This document shows, in pieces, positions 26,470 to 38,354 of a stretch of DNA of 64,000 bases. The position numbers and the translations under genes were made by a program. Location of the stretch: the NCBI GenBank assembly GCA_029962745.1, contig CM057162.1:19006340-19070339 (forward strand), given 5' to 3'. Under the pieces are notes generated by a model, which was not told the origin of the DNA, did not search any database, and saw nothing but the letters and a program-made list of their open reading frames with translations. Position 1 is the stretch's first letter. Each line of letters opens with the position of its first letter. This DNA comes from Echinometra lucunter (lineage: Eukaryota > Echinodermata > Echinoidea > Camarodonta > Echinometridae).

Positions 26470-27305
26470 TATATATATATATATAAAACTACAAAAGGAA
26501 TAAAAAAAACTCCGTAAACCAAGGAAATTTCACGAATTTTCGCCCTTAGGGCTTTATCAAGTGTTTAATGTCAATTTGAAAATGTGTCGTTTATCATGAT
26601 AAGTAAACAGTGCGCACACTCTGCTGAAGTCCTAGGCGTATAGCGCACCAGACAGAGTGGCGCACATTACGTAACAAAGAAGTACATGAGCTCAAATAAA
26701 GTGAAAGAGACGGAAAAAGGGGGAAAGAGAAAGAAAGAAAAGAAGGAGGCAGATAGAAGAAGTAGGAAAGCTGAAGCCTGCGAGAAAGAAAGGAACTGGA
26801 AAGAAGAAGAAAGAAAGAGAAAAAGAGAGAGAGAGAAGAAGAGAAAAAAATAGATAAGAGGAAAAAGAAAAAGAGGAAAAGGAGAGAAAAAAGAAAAAGA
26901 GAGAGAGAGAGGAAAACAAAACAAAACATTACAAAACAAAAACGGGGAGAAGAGGAGAAAAGGGAGAGAAAAGAGGAGAAAAGAGATAGAGCGAGAGAAA
27001 GAAAGACAGAAAGAAAACTGGAAAAAAGAAAAGCAAGGACAATGACAACTAAACAAAGAGTTCATCGGAAAGGAGCGGAAAGCAGCGTTGATACCGTTAG
27101 GCTGGAGACATCCTAGGCGGTGGATGATGCGTTCTTCTCGGATCTTGCGTTCCTCATCACTCGCTCCAGAACATCTCATCACGCCGCAGATTTTGAAGTT
27201 TGTGATGGAGTGCCCCGGGAGATGAAAATGTTGTGCAACTGGAAGCCCTGTCGTGTGCAGTCGGATTGAGCGTAGATGTTCATTGGTGCGATCGGCCATC
27301 CGATG
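26470..27305 (-). mobile_element. Penelope-like retroelement 3' remnant
   Basis: On the minus strand, 27305-27066 encodes the C-terminal part of a GIY-YIG-type endonuclease domain (TNEHLRSIRLHTTGLPVAQH, then FHLPGHSITNFKI and a later E-E-R-I-I-H-RLG block ending QPNGIN), a region typical of Penelope-like elements. The 5' side is cut off by a TA microsatellite, so the GIY-YIG motif and the reverse transcriptase are missing. A 320-bp purine tract follows, then at 26531-26572 a terminal segment with a degenerate hammerhead-like core (see the finding). It is a dead fragment. Confidence 0.7.
26697..27010. repeat. purine (GAAA/GAGA) tract
   Basis: Nearly all A and G over about 310 bp. It yields spurious Ser/Phe/Leu-rich open frames on the minus strand. 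Confidence 0.9.
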
Positions 27306-27307
27306 TA

Positions 27308-27318
<11 letters not shown>

Positions 27319-27376
<58 letters not shown>
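27319..27376. repeat. (TA)n microsatellite
   Basis: About 28 TA units at the truncated 5' side of the Penelope-like remnant. Confidence 0.9.
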
Positions 27377-27379
<3 letters not shown>

Positions 27380-27399
27380 CATTTATTATAAACACAAAA

Positions 27400-28690
27400 A
27401 AAAAAAATAACTCCCCCCCTTATTCAAAATAGCATAACTTTTTAACGAAGACGTTTTTAGGAAAATAATTTGGCAGGAGTGTTCCTACTCTTATTGACTA
27501 ACTTCTGTTTGAAAATGAGATTGATCTGTCTAGTCATACATGAGTGAGCAGACATTAAAGTGATTACACAAATGGTAAATTTTTTTTTATATATATGGTA
27601 GAGAATATAATTCTAAGAAGAAAAACATTAAAAATTTGATGATTTTCAATCGAAATCAATGCATTTTCGCTAATTTTCTCATAAAAAGTCAAGCGCTGAC
27701 CAAAAAAATTGAGTATGAGGTATGACGTAAAAGTGCTGTATATATATATATACAGCATGCTACAGGTATGCCAAAAGTCGATTGTGGCAGTTCACATCAG
27801 AAAGAAAATTGGCATGAAACTGACTTAAATAAAGTTTCTCAATGTCCACCATGCACAGAAAGATACATGCGGGAGATCATGTGATATTCATTAATGAGTT
27901 CCGCCGAATTTTGGTGTAAATATTGGAAAGGAACGCAATGTACAGATGTAACGTTTCCAATCTGCTCTACATTATAACATAACAACTCCCGGGACACCCG
28001 CACCCCTACTGCTCCCCGCATTACGATCACAGGGCTTCGTTACACCTGCCGCGTATAACACGACCCACATTGAGGATCTACAACTATGCATAACCTTTAA
28101 GTCGTCAAAGAAAAATTGCATTACCCATTTTTTTTAATGAGAATTCATTTATCTACTAACAACTTAAAGATCGAGTATTACGGGTCAGTTCAATCGGACA
28201 ATTGATTGAGACCATGGGCCATGGAGACCAAAATATCTTTCTTTAGGATCTCCTGAATAGTAGGTGTGTCTCGTACAGTTAATGAATACGAAGACCTACC
28301 ATGAGATACGAGACCCACGGCCTACTACAACGACACATTTTCCTCTTTCCGTATTTATATGTTTTCTCTGTCTCAAATCAGACTAGTCGTTCAATTATAC
28401 CCGAAGCCAAAATGCCTCGAGAATAAATTTTTATTAGTATATAGGGCTGATCCATTCATACGAAACCTCCAAAACAGTCGGTATATTAGGTTAAGAAGGA
28501 TATTCTGTCTTAAGGGTTTTTTTTTTAAAAACATTTCGAACACTCTCCAAACAAAAATGCTATTCAGAAAAGGTACTTTCTTATAAACAGTTGTAAAATA
28601 TTATGACAGGAAGAATGCAGGAATACAGGCATATTCCGCAGGTGCGTAGGCAGCGGGGGATGGGGGGGGGGTGCTTCCCCCTACCACACA

Positions 28691-28721
<31 letters not shown>

Positions 28722-29849
28722 GCATTTTGAAGTGGACTCGTGTATTTGTGTACACAAATATGTACCAATGGGTTAATCACCCCCCAGGTATGAGGACCTG
28801 TATACGCTGATGATATTCCGTAATATCCATAATTTTCTTTAGCTCTGAATTAATGAACATTTTGACATCAATATCATCATGAACACGTGGCTCCAATGAC
28901 CACTTAACCTTTGAACTTAAAGATATACCTTTCTTCGCTATGCTGTTAGATGGTGACTGTTGACAAAATAGTTGAGTGAAAAGCACAAAAACACAGTGTT
29001 GTACTACTCCATATCCGGCTCCTTTTTATTCTGAGTAATAAGGCTATTTGCTGACTCTAAAAATACATGGTACTCATCTGATTCGCCAGTGATTTTCATG
29101 ATTTTTGGATTTATAAGATTTATGTGAGGTATCGACCTTATCAGTCTTAGAGAAAATAACACGACACTAAGTGGACGAGGTGAGTTACATGCTACGTTGA
29201 ATGAGGTATCAGTAAATTTCAGGTTCTTGTGCTTTATCAAAGGAGCATTATCAATCCATATTGATGTTGGGAAGCCTATAGACAACCCAGTGCTTGTTTC
29301 ATGATAATCCCCTAATGATTTTAGCAATTCAATCTTTTGATGAAAAAAGCCATATACAGTGTATCAGCTTTGAAAAAAAAATTCCATTAATGAATAGCAA
29401 ACAGAGTTAGTATGTAAATAAGTAAGAGTATAGCAAAATTTTCAGACGAATGTTGTTTATTTGAGTGGAATACTTCGTGATAATCCATAAATCCTAATTT
29501 GGCTTCAGATTTTTTTTATTGGACTCTACAAGACAATAATTCTCATCAACCTCTGTATGGTCATATGCTTCATTTTTGCAATTTTATTTTAGAGAAGCAT
29601 TTTTTTTTGTAAATGGTCATTATTCTCCAATTGCTTATTTTCCCAAAAGGGGGATAAATTCATATTTATTTCGATGTAGGAACGACAAGTTTATATCAAA
29701 TATTCATTTGAAAATCCTAACCGTACATAGTGTCCACTGTCATTTTTTTTCTGATTGTATATTATCATATGTAGTCATATATACAGTGTATGCATATCCG
29801 TTTGACATTTTCACTTGTATATTCATAACTGCCGTTTCTACGCCTTGTA
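27400..29849. other. non-coding interval
   Basis: No convincing exon. It includes a short TA hairpin near 27735-27756, a GGGGGG/CACACA/CGCG simple repeat at 28655-28723 and otherwise AT-rich unique sequence. A minus-strand open frame at 29004-29327 has no recognisable domain and no start or splice support. Confidence 0.5.
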
Positions 29850-29866
29850 GATCCAAACTTTCTAGT

Positions 29867-29992
29867 ATGGTGCGGAATGCTCCGCAATCGGCAATGACCT
29901 TCATGAGGTCGGTCTTAGTCCCAGTCTGTATTTTCGTTGTCCTGGGCTGCATCTACCTAGACAGTCTAACTCATAGCACGAGAATGGTACAA
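29867..29992 (+). CDS. N-terminal type II membrane-anchor exon, probably of the sulfotransferase gene
   Basis: ATG at 29867 follows an acceptor-like pyrimidine tract ending tag at 29850. It encodes MVRNAPQSAMTFMRSVLVPV, then a hydrophobic helix (about residues 15-32), then a polar lumenal start (DSLTHSTR). A short basic cytoplasmic tail plus one helix is what a Golgi type II glycan-modifying enzyme needs. The donor GTGAGC follows CAA at 29992 in phase 0, and a phase 0 acceptor exists at 37213 in the catalytic exon; a second, weaker donor (AG|GTTCGT, after 30001) would give phase 2. Assignment to that gene is inference from phase, orientation and topology. Confidence 0.55.
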
Positions 29993-30750
29993 GTGAGCAG
30001 GTTCGTATGGTCTAGAAAATATACTCTCTTTAAAAAAAAAGAGTGAACGCGTTCACTCTGTTAGGGGTGAATCCCAGAAGAGATTGAATTTAGAGTGAAT
30101 TAAGAGTAAAAATATGATATTCACTCTTTATCTGTTTATTCGCTCTTTTAGGGTTGACCTCAGTGATCACTCAAAATTCTCGATTGATCACTGATTTCAC
30201 CCCTCAAATATTGAATATCAAAATTTTCTACACTTAATTCACTTTTAATTCACTCTAAATGGACTCTCTTTTGAAAGGGAGTATAGAACATGTGGAAGAT
30301 TTAGCTGGGTTATTATTAGGAAGAAGTTAACTCAAAGAGATACAGCCAGTATTCGTAAAATCTTACCAATGGGATGTTGCAAGAAAGTTGCGATGCGATC
30401 AACTACAACTCATATACAAATTTTACAACTGATTGTAAAGTTGTGCTTGATACGATTGATTGCAAGACTTGCACTTGATGTTGATATCAGGCGCAACTTT
30501 TTCTTGCCACAGGATTGACTGTAAGTTACAAGAAGTTGCAAATTTATCAATCGCAAGAATTTCGACTTATAATCAGGGGTGATAATGAGGGTTTGCGAGT
30601 GATTGCAACTTTCTTGCAACACCCTTAAAGTTTCGTCCAGGGCCATGACTTATGAAAACATTTTCTCTCTCTCCATTCTCTCCATGCACCCCTAGACGCG
30701 CACACACAGGCACTCACGTTCCCCTTCCCGTTTTCTATCCTCCTCGTCTT

Positions 30751-31063
30751 TACACACTAAGAAAAAAAGGTTTAAGTTTGTATACTAAATTTTGCACCCT
30801 ACATAAAAAAGGTGCAAAAATGGACCTTTTTGTTCTTGTTTGCACCCGTTTGCACCCTAAAAGGTGCAACCTTGCACCTTTTAGGGTGCAGAAACTTTTT
30901 CACTCAAAAGGGTGATAATTTGCACCCTTTTCTAAAGGGTACAACTCTGCACCCTTTAGGATGCAGAATATAGGTGCAAAAAGCTTCTCAGGATGCAAAG
31001 TTGCACCCGAAAAGGAGCTACCAGTGTTGGGTGCAAAATTGTACCTTTTTTTCTTAGTGTGTA
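30751..31063. mobile_element. MITE with 21-bp TIR and internal GTGCAA repeats, copy 1
   Basis: Starting at 30751, the sequence TACACACTAAG, seven A, GGT is matched exactly inverted at 31043-31063. Inside, direct and inverted ttgcaccctt/gggtgcaa units repeat about every 20-40 bp. A related copy starts at 39850. Confidence 0.75.
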
Positions 31064-32346
31064 CCCACCCTTCTTTTTTTTTTATTTCATCGGCTTGTCA
31101 TTTACCATTTTCTATTTATATGATGACCATAATCCGCATATATTTTTCTGTTTATATTTTGCAAATCAAAGTCTCTGCTTTTTAGCCAAGAAATTTCGTG
31201 TATCATAATAGTGTGAAATTGTTTATGTTATCACTTAAGAAAAAAGGATGCATAAAACATATTATTTTGCTAGTAATTGAATGACGTCAGGCCTATTTTG
31301 TGTTTCCATGTTTGATTGACAGGTATAATGTGTAGTGAATTTGGTTGACCTGTATGATTTGTCCTGAAAACGGCAAATGAATCAATCAAACTCTCCAAAT
31401 CAAACTCGCGATTGATTCCAATCAATCTCACCTGAAACAGTCCTGTGAAATGAATCGCACAGGAGCAGTGGCGTAGACACATCCTCTGACCGGGGGGGGG
31501 GGGGGGGGGGATCCATCAGCTGGACGCAAGGCCGTACACAGATTTTTTTTTGGGGGGGAGGGGGCAAGAATACATGTTTTCTTTATATAATATCACATTC
31601 ACAATAATACACAATGGATTTTCATAGGAGACTGAAATGGGATAGGGCTTTGTGTAGCAATTCAGACATGAAATGTACCAGCACAATTTCATAATTAAAT
31701 TTTATCAGCATAAAAGCAAGCTTAAATGTCACATTCTAATTTATAGTAACCCTTTTTACAGTTCATGTATTTATCAAGGAATATACTTTTTCAAAGTAAT
31801 TTACTACTTTCACTGCAGAGCAGTAGTTTGGTAGTGTACTCATTGTTTAACTGCATGCCTGACCATTCTGATAATACATGCATGATGCTCAGGCACTCAC
31901 ATTCATAGAAATAAATAAAATTATGTTTTATGCTAACATGACCTTGTGGCTGGTTGTATCACATTTTCTCTGGTGATAACTGCTTTATGTGCATTTTCGA
32001 AGAATCTCAAAAGCAAGAGAGCGAAGCGACCAAGCCTTTTAAAAGGGCGCTTTTGCATTCTAAAGAACTGACATTGAAAGATCTAGTGAGCATTTTCAGT
32101 GGCTTTTGGGGGGAAAATTTTCAGTAAAAAAACATGTAGATCTTAAATTTCTGGGGCAACTTCCCCTGCCCCCCCCCCCCGTATAACAGTCACACACTGT
32201 AATAGGTCAACTTTCTTTTTTTACATGTATATTTTAGTAATCTGTTTTCTATAAATATTATCACATTGTTTGTTGCTTTTTCCATCCTTCAGATAGAAAC
32301 GGAAATAGATATATTAAATCAAATCAAATTAAATGCTTAGTGACAG
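31064..32346. other. non-coding interval with G/C-run repeat
   Basis: 31494-32180 contains a diverged relative of the 1416-1639 element (G runs, ggccgtacacag, gcgaagcgacc, aagggcgcttttgcatt, then a C run). No gene seen. Confidence 0.5.
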
Positions 32347-32915
32347 TTAAAGGGTAAGTCCACCCGAGAAGTTTCACTGTTTCAATAAAAGGAGATAATG
32401 TTGAACAGCATTTTAAAAAAAGAAATGAGCAAAATCGGTCAAAGAATAAGAAAATTACACTCATTTACATTTTCTAGTAAACTACTCTCGGCTCTGCAAA
32501 TTGGCAACACTGATGACATCATATGCGAGCAGGTCTCCATTCATTTTGTAAATGAAATTTAACATTTTCTCAATTTTCTTGGAAGTTACACATTTTCTAA
32601 CCCCCATAATCAGTGTATGTTCAGGAGAATTGCTTTTTACATCACATACTTTGACTATGGGGTAAGAAAATGTGTAACTTCCAAGAAAATTGAGAAAATG
32701 TGAATTTTCATGTACAAAGTGAATGGAGACCTGCTCACATATGATGTCATCAGTGTTGCCAATTTGCAGAACCGAGAGTAATTTACCAGAAAATGTAAAT
32801 GAGTGTAATTTTCTTATTCTTTGACCGATTTCGCTCATTTCTTTTTAAAAATGCTGTTCAAATTTATCTCCGTTTATTGAAACGGTGAAACTTCTAGCGT
32901 GGACTTTCCCTTTAA
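32347..32915. mobile_element. TTAA foldback element, ~250-bp arms
   Basis: TTAAAGGGTAAGTCCACCC at the left and GGACTTTCCCTTTAA at the right. The arms share aatttgcagagccgagag-type sequence, with a small loop near 32620. The open frame seen on the minus strand is arm sequence and not a gene. TTAA at both ends suggests piggyBac-type mobility. Confidence 0.75.
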
Positions 32916-33130
32916 ATATAGCTGAAGTATCTGAAGTGCTGAGCATGCGGGAGATCGTCTCTAATATGCCTATCATGTGCAGTTTCTTTATGCTTCATGT
33001 ACTTTTGAATTTGTCTGTATAACAATCATTGCAGTAATTCATTTCGAGTTGCTGTTAGTCATCAACCTGGGCCACGTTTCTATGGTTTCATAAAGCTTGT
33101 TTGACCAGAAGGGTGTGCATTATAAAGGTA

Positions 33131-33290
33131 CAGATTTCATCATGGCTTTTATATATCAACGATATATTTATAAAAGCAAGCGGATTTCATCATAGCTGAA
33201 TATATCAACAAAATATTTATAAAAGCAAGAGGATTTCATCATCGCTTAATATAACAACAATATATCTGATATATTAATAAAAGCAAGCAG
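33131..33290. repeat. minisatellite, ~55-bp unit, three copies
   Basis: Three successive units of atttcatcat.gct...atatatcaacaa.atatttataaaagcaag. Confidence 0.75.
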
Positions 33291-33318
33291 CAGAATCTAC
33301 ATCTGAATATCCTTATCT

Positions 33319-34316
33319 GTGATCAAATGTTGAGGATTAGTTCCTGCCTCTCGCAGTTACCTTCCGATTTTGACGTCACAGACATGAATATGTATCAGTA
33401 ATAGCTGCGACACTTTAACTATTTCTGACGAAATAAACACCATTGTTATCAATCAGAGGAGGATCCAGGCAGGGGCGCCAAGGGCGCGCACCCCTCCTAT
33501 AATTTGTTTTGTGATTTTTTTTTTTTACTCTTCGGATCGATCACCTTAAATATAGATAATGATGTTTCATATTCTCTCTTTACTTGATGATTACATTTAA
33601 TTTACCTGAATGAAAAATTCTCAAAAGGAGGCATTTTGGTCTTGTAGTTATAATATTTGCCGAGGAATCCACATCACTGTATACTTTTTCAGTCGATTTT
33701 AATTGTCGGTTAAGTCTTTGTGAAATAGGCCGCACGTATTATCATTCAGTACCAATAAATCTACTTAAATTTGACTGTCTGCATCGTTCAAGGTATGAAA
33801 TGACGCCTACCGTATTTTGAATGTTAACAATTAACAAAATTTAAAGGTATCTAATTTCCTTACAAACAGCCCGTTCCCGACATGTCATTCATGTACAGAC
33901 GATGGTTGAGTTAGAGCTTTTACTCTAGCTCTTAAAATACGACTTTTGCACATGATTTCTTGAAAAAGTTATCGTGGGAGGGAGATTCCCCCTCCCACAC
34001 ACTTCCCGCTCGGTCGCTCGATCGCTCCGCTCCCTCGTCGCTGGCGCCACACCTTTGTCAAATTCCTGGATCCGCCACTGATTATTACAGCAAAAGTGCA
34101 CAAGGCGAGAGCAGGAATCCGGCTCTTGAGACAGTAAACCAACGCGTATCTCACTGCGCCAGCGGTCGACACTGTCCGTCGGTTCTCTAAGAAAGTTATA
34201 CCTGGAATTTCTACGTACGTACGTGCTTCATTTCTATGACGTTTCTATCAAGTGTCTCTGACGTCAAACTGAAAGGTAACTATGAGAGGCAGGAACTATC
34301 CTCTACCGTGATCAAA
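33319..34316. mobile_element. DNA transposon remnant (TIR ~60 bp) hosting a nested hAT-like MITE
   Basis: The left end tgatcaaatgttgaggat, tagttcctgcctctc is matched inverted by gagaggcaggaactatcctc...tgatca at the right. Within it, 33454-34080 is a second element with ends CAGAGGAGGATCCAGG and inverted CAGTGGCGGATCCAGG, a hAT-type end. Confidence 0.65.
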
Positions 34317-34857
34317 GGCTCAGTTTGCTGAAAGTAAGCGCTTTCACACCGACCCGATCAGGAAAAATACCTGGTATTCTGCCAGTGTGAATAAAGTAAT
34401 ATCCCCGAAGAAAATACCCGCACTAAGCTTAAAAGGTACTTTCTCAAATTACGCGTACTTTCTCCAAGGTCGCAGGGATATTTGCCATGTGAAAGCAAAT
34501 TACGAGAAATGAAGCTTTCAAATCGAACACTAGCGTATGATATGTAACCCCCGTGTTCATAACTCTACGAGATTTTTTCTGCAGAGGTCTGGTTCGGAGA
34601 GGTGTGAATGCATAAAATAATTATCGGGTATTTGGGGGCCTGATACAGTTCCCTCGGGTATTATTCCCGATCGGGCAGGTGTTGCCTTGATTATGCACTA
34701 CATATAAGTATTTGTTCTAAATTCTCAACCACATTATACAAACTTCGCTTTTTAGTGGTCCCCCTCATTTCCATATATACTTTTTTTGTACAAATTTTAC
34801 AATCTTTCCTCTATTTTGCTGTAACCATTATGTTACATTGTACATGTTCAACAATCT

Positions 34858-35649
34858 ATAGACCAATTTCACCTCCGGTTTATGTATTTGGCCCTCTATC
34901 GGCGACGCCATTGCTGCGGTGGGCAAGCGCGCTGACCGCGATTGGCTCCGTGTACAAAATAAATGTAAGATATGAGATATGCCCCGATATTGTTCCATTT
35001 ACTTTACTCTAGATCAATAAAATAAAGCATGGATACATGGGTGATGAGGTAAGACAAAGGTCATATCTGACGGATGAAGGTATGATGTATTTTTGTACTT
35101 TCGATGGTTTTTCAACTTAGTTTTGTCAGTAAAAGTTCGATTGCAGCATAGAAGCCGTAGTAAACGGGGGCCCTAGATCTTACCCTCTTTACAAAGTCAT
35201 GTTTTCACTCATTAAATTTTACGCCAAAGTACATAATGATAATGTTTCTTGACTTCGAAGTCCTTTCTGTTGATGTTTTTTACCCACTGGCGACGAATTC
35301 CTTCACATTGCTTACGGAAACCTGTGTATGGAGTACGGCTTCTCACACAAACAGGCTTCATGAGTCAAAAGCGAGTGAATTTCGCACTCAGTTAGCTTCC
35401 AATTTTTAAACTTTCTCTAATTCTTGTGGCATTTGAGCACCGCACAGCTGCGACCTGAACTTCCCTGATAATTTCTCATTGCAAATATTAAAATAAATCT
35501 GCATATACTGCTCAAAATAGACAAAAAAATCGAACGAATGTACATAACGCGCTATTGACTTGTGTACTATAAAAGTTGGAGCGCCCACCGCAGTATGTCG
35601 AACTGTGTCGAACAGTCTGCTGCCCTCTTGCGTTGTGAAATTGGTCTAT
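34858..35649. mobile_element. MITE-like element, TIR ATAGACCAATTTCAC
   Basis: The 15-bp end at 34858-34872 is exactly inverted at 35635-35649. Farther in, ctgcggtgggc... also matches inverted ...gcccaccgcag. No transposase. Confidence 0.65.
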
Positions 35650-35744
35650 TGGATTTGCTTTGTATTTGTTTATTTTGCAAATGAACGGAAATGGAAAAAA
35701 AAATCTTAAAGTTTTGAAGTCTTGAAGTCTTGAAAGCGCCTCAT

Positions 35745-36068
35745 GATACCACCAAATACGTTGTAATCTAGATCGCAAGGTTATCCCTCCATGGAATATC
35801 AATTTCCAAAGAAATCGGTTTTGAGAAAATGTAATTTTTTGTTATTTTTGTCATGGGCAGTAATCTGTTTTTAAAGGTGAGGGGGCACAGGATGAATTGC
35901 TGACAGGATACCACCAAATACGTTGTAATCTAGATCGCAAGGTTATCCCTCCATGGAATATCAATTTCCAAAGAAATCGGTTTTGAGAAAATGTAATTTT
36001 TTGTTATTTTTGTCATGGGCAGTAATCTGTTTTTAAAGGTGAGGGGGCACAGGATGAATTGCTGACAG
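35745..36068. repeat. perfect 162-bp tandem duplication
   Basis: gataccaccaaatacg... to ...gaattgctgacag occurs at 35745-35906 and 35907-36068 with no difference that I can see. Confidence 0.95.
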
Positions 36069-36074
36069 GATATT

Positions 36075-36280
36075 TTGACCGGGGGGGGGGGGGGGGAAGA
36101 TGACCCATAGGTGAATTTATTGCCGCTTTAAAATGAGCAAATAGGGATATTATATAGTTGCATGCCCCCAGGTCTCTCTATCCCCACCGTCTTTTTTCTT
36201 CTTCCTCCTCTTTTTTTCTTCTTTTTCTTTCTCTCCTTTTTTACCACTTGAAAAATCTGCCCCCTGTAGTGCCGCCCCTG
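36075..36280. mobile_element. hAT-like G/C-run element (copy 1)
   Basis: G run, tgacccat.ggtgaatttatt, pyrimidine tract, cacttgaaaaatc, then gtagtgccgcccctg. It is homologous to 57926-58174. The right end, CAGGGGCGGC on the other strand, is hAT-like. Confidence 0.6.
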
Positions 36281-37169
36281 AGTAGAAGTTTTGACTCACT
36301 GATGATCTCGAAGCTATGCTGTGAAAAGTAGGCCTTTAGGTCTCGAGATTTTAACTTTAAAAAAAATCAACCTTTGATTACGTAGCACCATGTCATACAC
36401 CGCACAAATCCACATCCATAATAATCTATCACAAACTCATTGGAGAACCTTACTCATCTGAGCCAAAATGGAAGGTGAATTCCTGGCATCTTAATTTTCA
36501 CGTGCTTTACAAAAGTGGGCAGTGCTTACCCAAGCATAAACTTTTTTTTGAGTTTGTTGGTGTTATAGGAGAGACCTTCAGCAATCCATATATATTTCTA
36601 AAAATCCAAAAATTGGCTAACTTTCTTTTTTATTTGGGAGAGGTTTTAAAAGTGTATCGTTGGGGGGGGGGGGGGGCTGACAATCACTTCATCGAACATT
36701 AAACTATACACTTTGAGGTGGCTTAAGCCTCTGCAGCTTGCATAGGCGGCGATCCCGGGGGGATGGGGGGACATGTCCCCCCCCCCTTCGTTTTTTTCTT
36801 GGGGGAGATCGTGCTCCCCCCCCCCCTCGATTTTTAAAGCTTGATATTATTTTTCTATTTTCAATCAGGTGACCAATTTTAGGCCCAACCACTTACAGGC
36901 CTAGAAATGTATCTTAATTGCAAAATCAGGCTTCTTTCGTCATTTTGGCGGTTATTTTTTTTAGCTCGCTCGCTTCGCTCGTTCGCACAATAACACTTCC
37001 CCAAGCGGAGGACTTCCGTGTTTCCGTCGCCCACCCCCCCCCCCCCATTTGTTACAAATCAAATCAATCAAATCAAATTTTATTGATATTGACATGAAAT
37101 AGTTGCCACTGGCAGCTTGCAAGCGGCTTTTCACCTTTTTATTGGCTTTTTGTTTTGTTTTGTTTTTAG

Positions 37170-38281
37170 AATGACGTCAAATGTGAGATCATGGCGACCT
37201 CCTCGTGCACAGGTCATTAACTGGACTTGCACACCGAAACACCGAGTCGTATTTATCAAGACGCACAAAACCGGTTCGTCAACCACTACTGCTCTTCTGC
37301 AACGGTTCGGTCATTTACGAAACCTGAGTTTCGCTTTGAGTAAAAAAGGCCATATTATCTCAAAAACGGAACTCTTTAATCATGCCATGGCTTACAAAAT
37401 TCCCCACAGAAGACGGAGGAGACTATGATATGCTTGTCAACCATGTTCGGTTCAGTCGCAAAGAGATGGAAATTGCGGTGCCGAACGCAAAGTATATTTC
37501 GATTATTCGAAACCCGGTGACGCAACTCGAATCCGTATTTGGATACTACGAAATGGCAAAAGTGCTGAAGATCAAGACCAGAAATCCCTTCATGACATTT
37601 ATCTCTAATCCGAGGAAATATTACGGTAAGGAAACGAAAATGTGGTACCATCTCAGAAACAAGCAGTTGTTCGATCTGGGACTGGATCATAAATACGATG
37701 AAAATATGACCGTCATAAAAGAAAAAATCCAGCAATTATCAACCGAAATAGATCTTATGATGATAAATGAATATTACGACGAGTCGATGCTTCTTCTTAA
37801 AGAGTTAATGTGCTGGGATTTTGACGATGTTCTTTACATCAAGCTCGGCGTCCGCAGCAGCTCACATCGTTACGCGCTCGGTGACGGAGCGGTGGAGAAA
37901 ATCAAAGAATGGAACGCTGGGGACGTCATGCTCTACGATCACTTTAATCAAACGTTCTGGTGCAAAGTTCACGCTTACGGCCCGACATTTTCCAAGGATT
38001 TGGCGCATCTACGAGGTCTATTACGTAACGTGTCTGAAAAATGTATAGACCCAGATAAGAAGAACTTTAAAGATAAAAGAATTGAGCAATCAGTGCTTCG
38101 ATCAAACTCATCAAAATATTGTGAAAATATGATACGAGGCGACATCCAGTACACACAGCTTATAAGAGGTGAGATGGTCGAAAGGGCTAGCAAGTATTCG
38201 GTAATGAATTTTTTAAAACATTTTTTTTTTGGTAGGGAGACTCTTAAATGCTTTATGTGTCTACGATCGGGAAGAAGTTGA
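37170..38281 (+). pseudogene. galactose-3-O-sulfotransferase-like catalytic exon with 1-bp frameshift
   Basis: GAL3ST-family enzymes move sulfate from PAPS to the 3-OH of galactose on glycolipids or glycoproteins in the Golgi. Visible: a stem with CTPKHR, the 5'-phosphosulfate loop FIKTHKTGSSTT, the 3'-phosphate site YISIIRNPVTQLESVFGYYE, and near the end IKEWNAGDVMLYDHFNQTFW, all landmark blocks. The frame breaks at the CCCC run 37402-37405 (one C too many); upstream the frame stops at 37428 and the downstream frame then runs to TGA 38279-38281. Everything else is intact, so this is either a sequencing/assembly error or a recent pseudogene. The acceptor at 37169 has a good pyrimidine tract; a second at 37212 is in phase 0 with the anchor exon. 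Together with the anchor exon the protein would be about 400 residues, normal for the family. Confidence 0.85.
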
Positions 38282-38354
38282 AAGTCATGGAGAAGCGAAG
38301 AAGAGGAATTTCATTCAGCGACATGTCCAGTAATGTCAGTTTGACGTTTATTTT

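Noticed and set aside
29576..29866. Upstream part of the 156-residue open frame containing the anchor exon
   Set aside because: AT-rich with intron-like composition and an acceptor at 29850 just before the ATG; only 29867-29992 looks coding.
32482..32838. 118-residue minus-strand open frame
   Set aside because: It spans both arms of the TTAA foldback element, so it is palindrome sequence and not a gene.
37821..38193. Overlapping frames on both strands inside the sulfotransferase exon
   Set aside because: Shadows of the catalytic frame, which has the family's conserved blocks.
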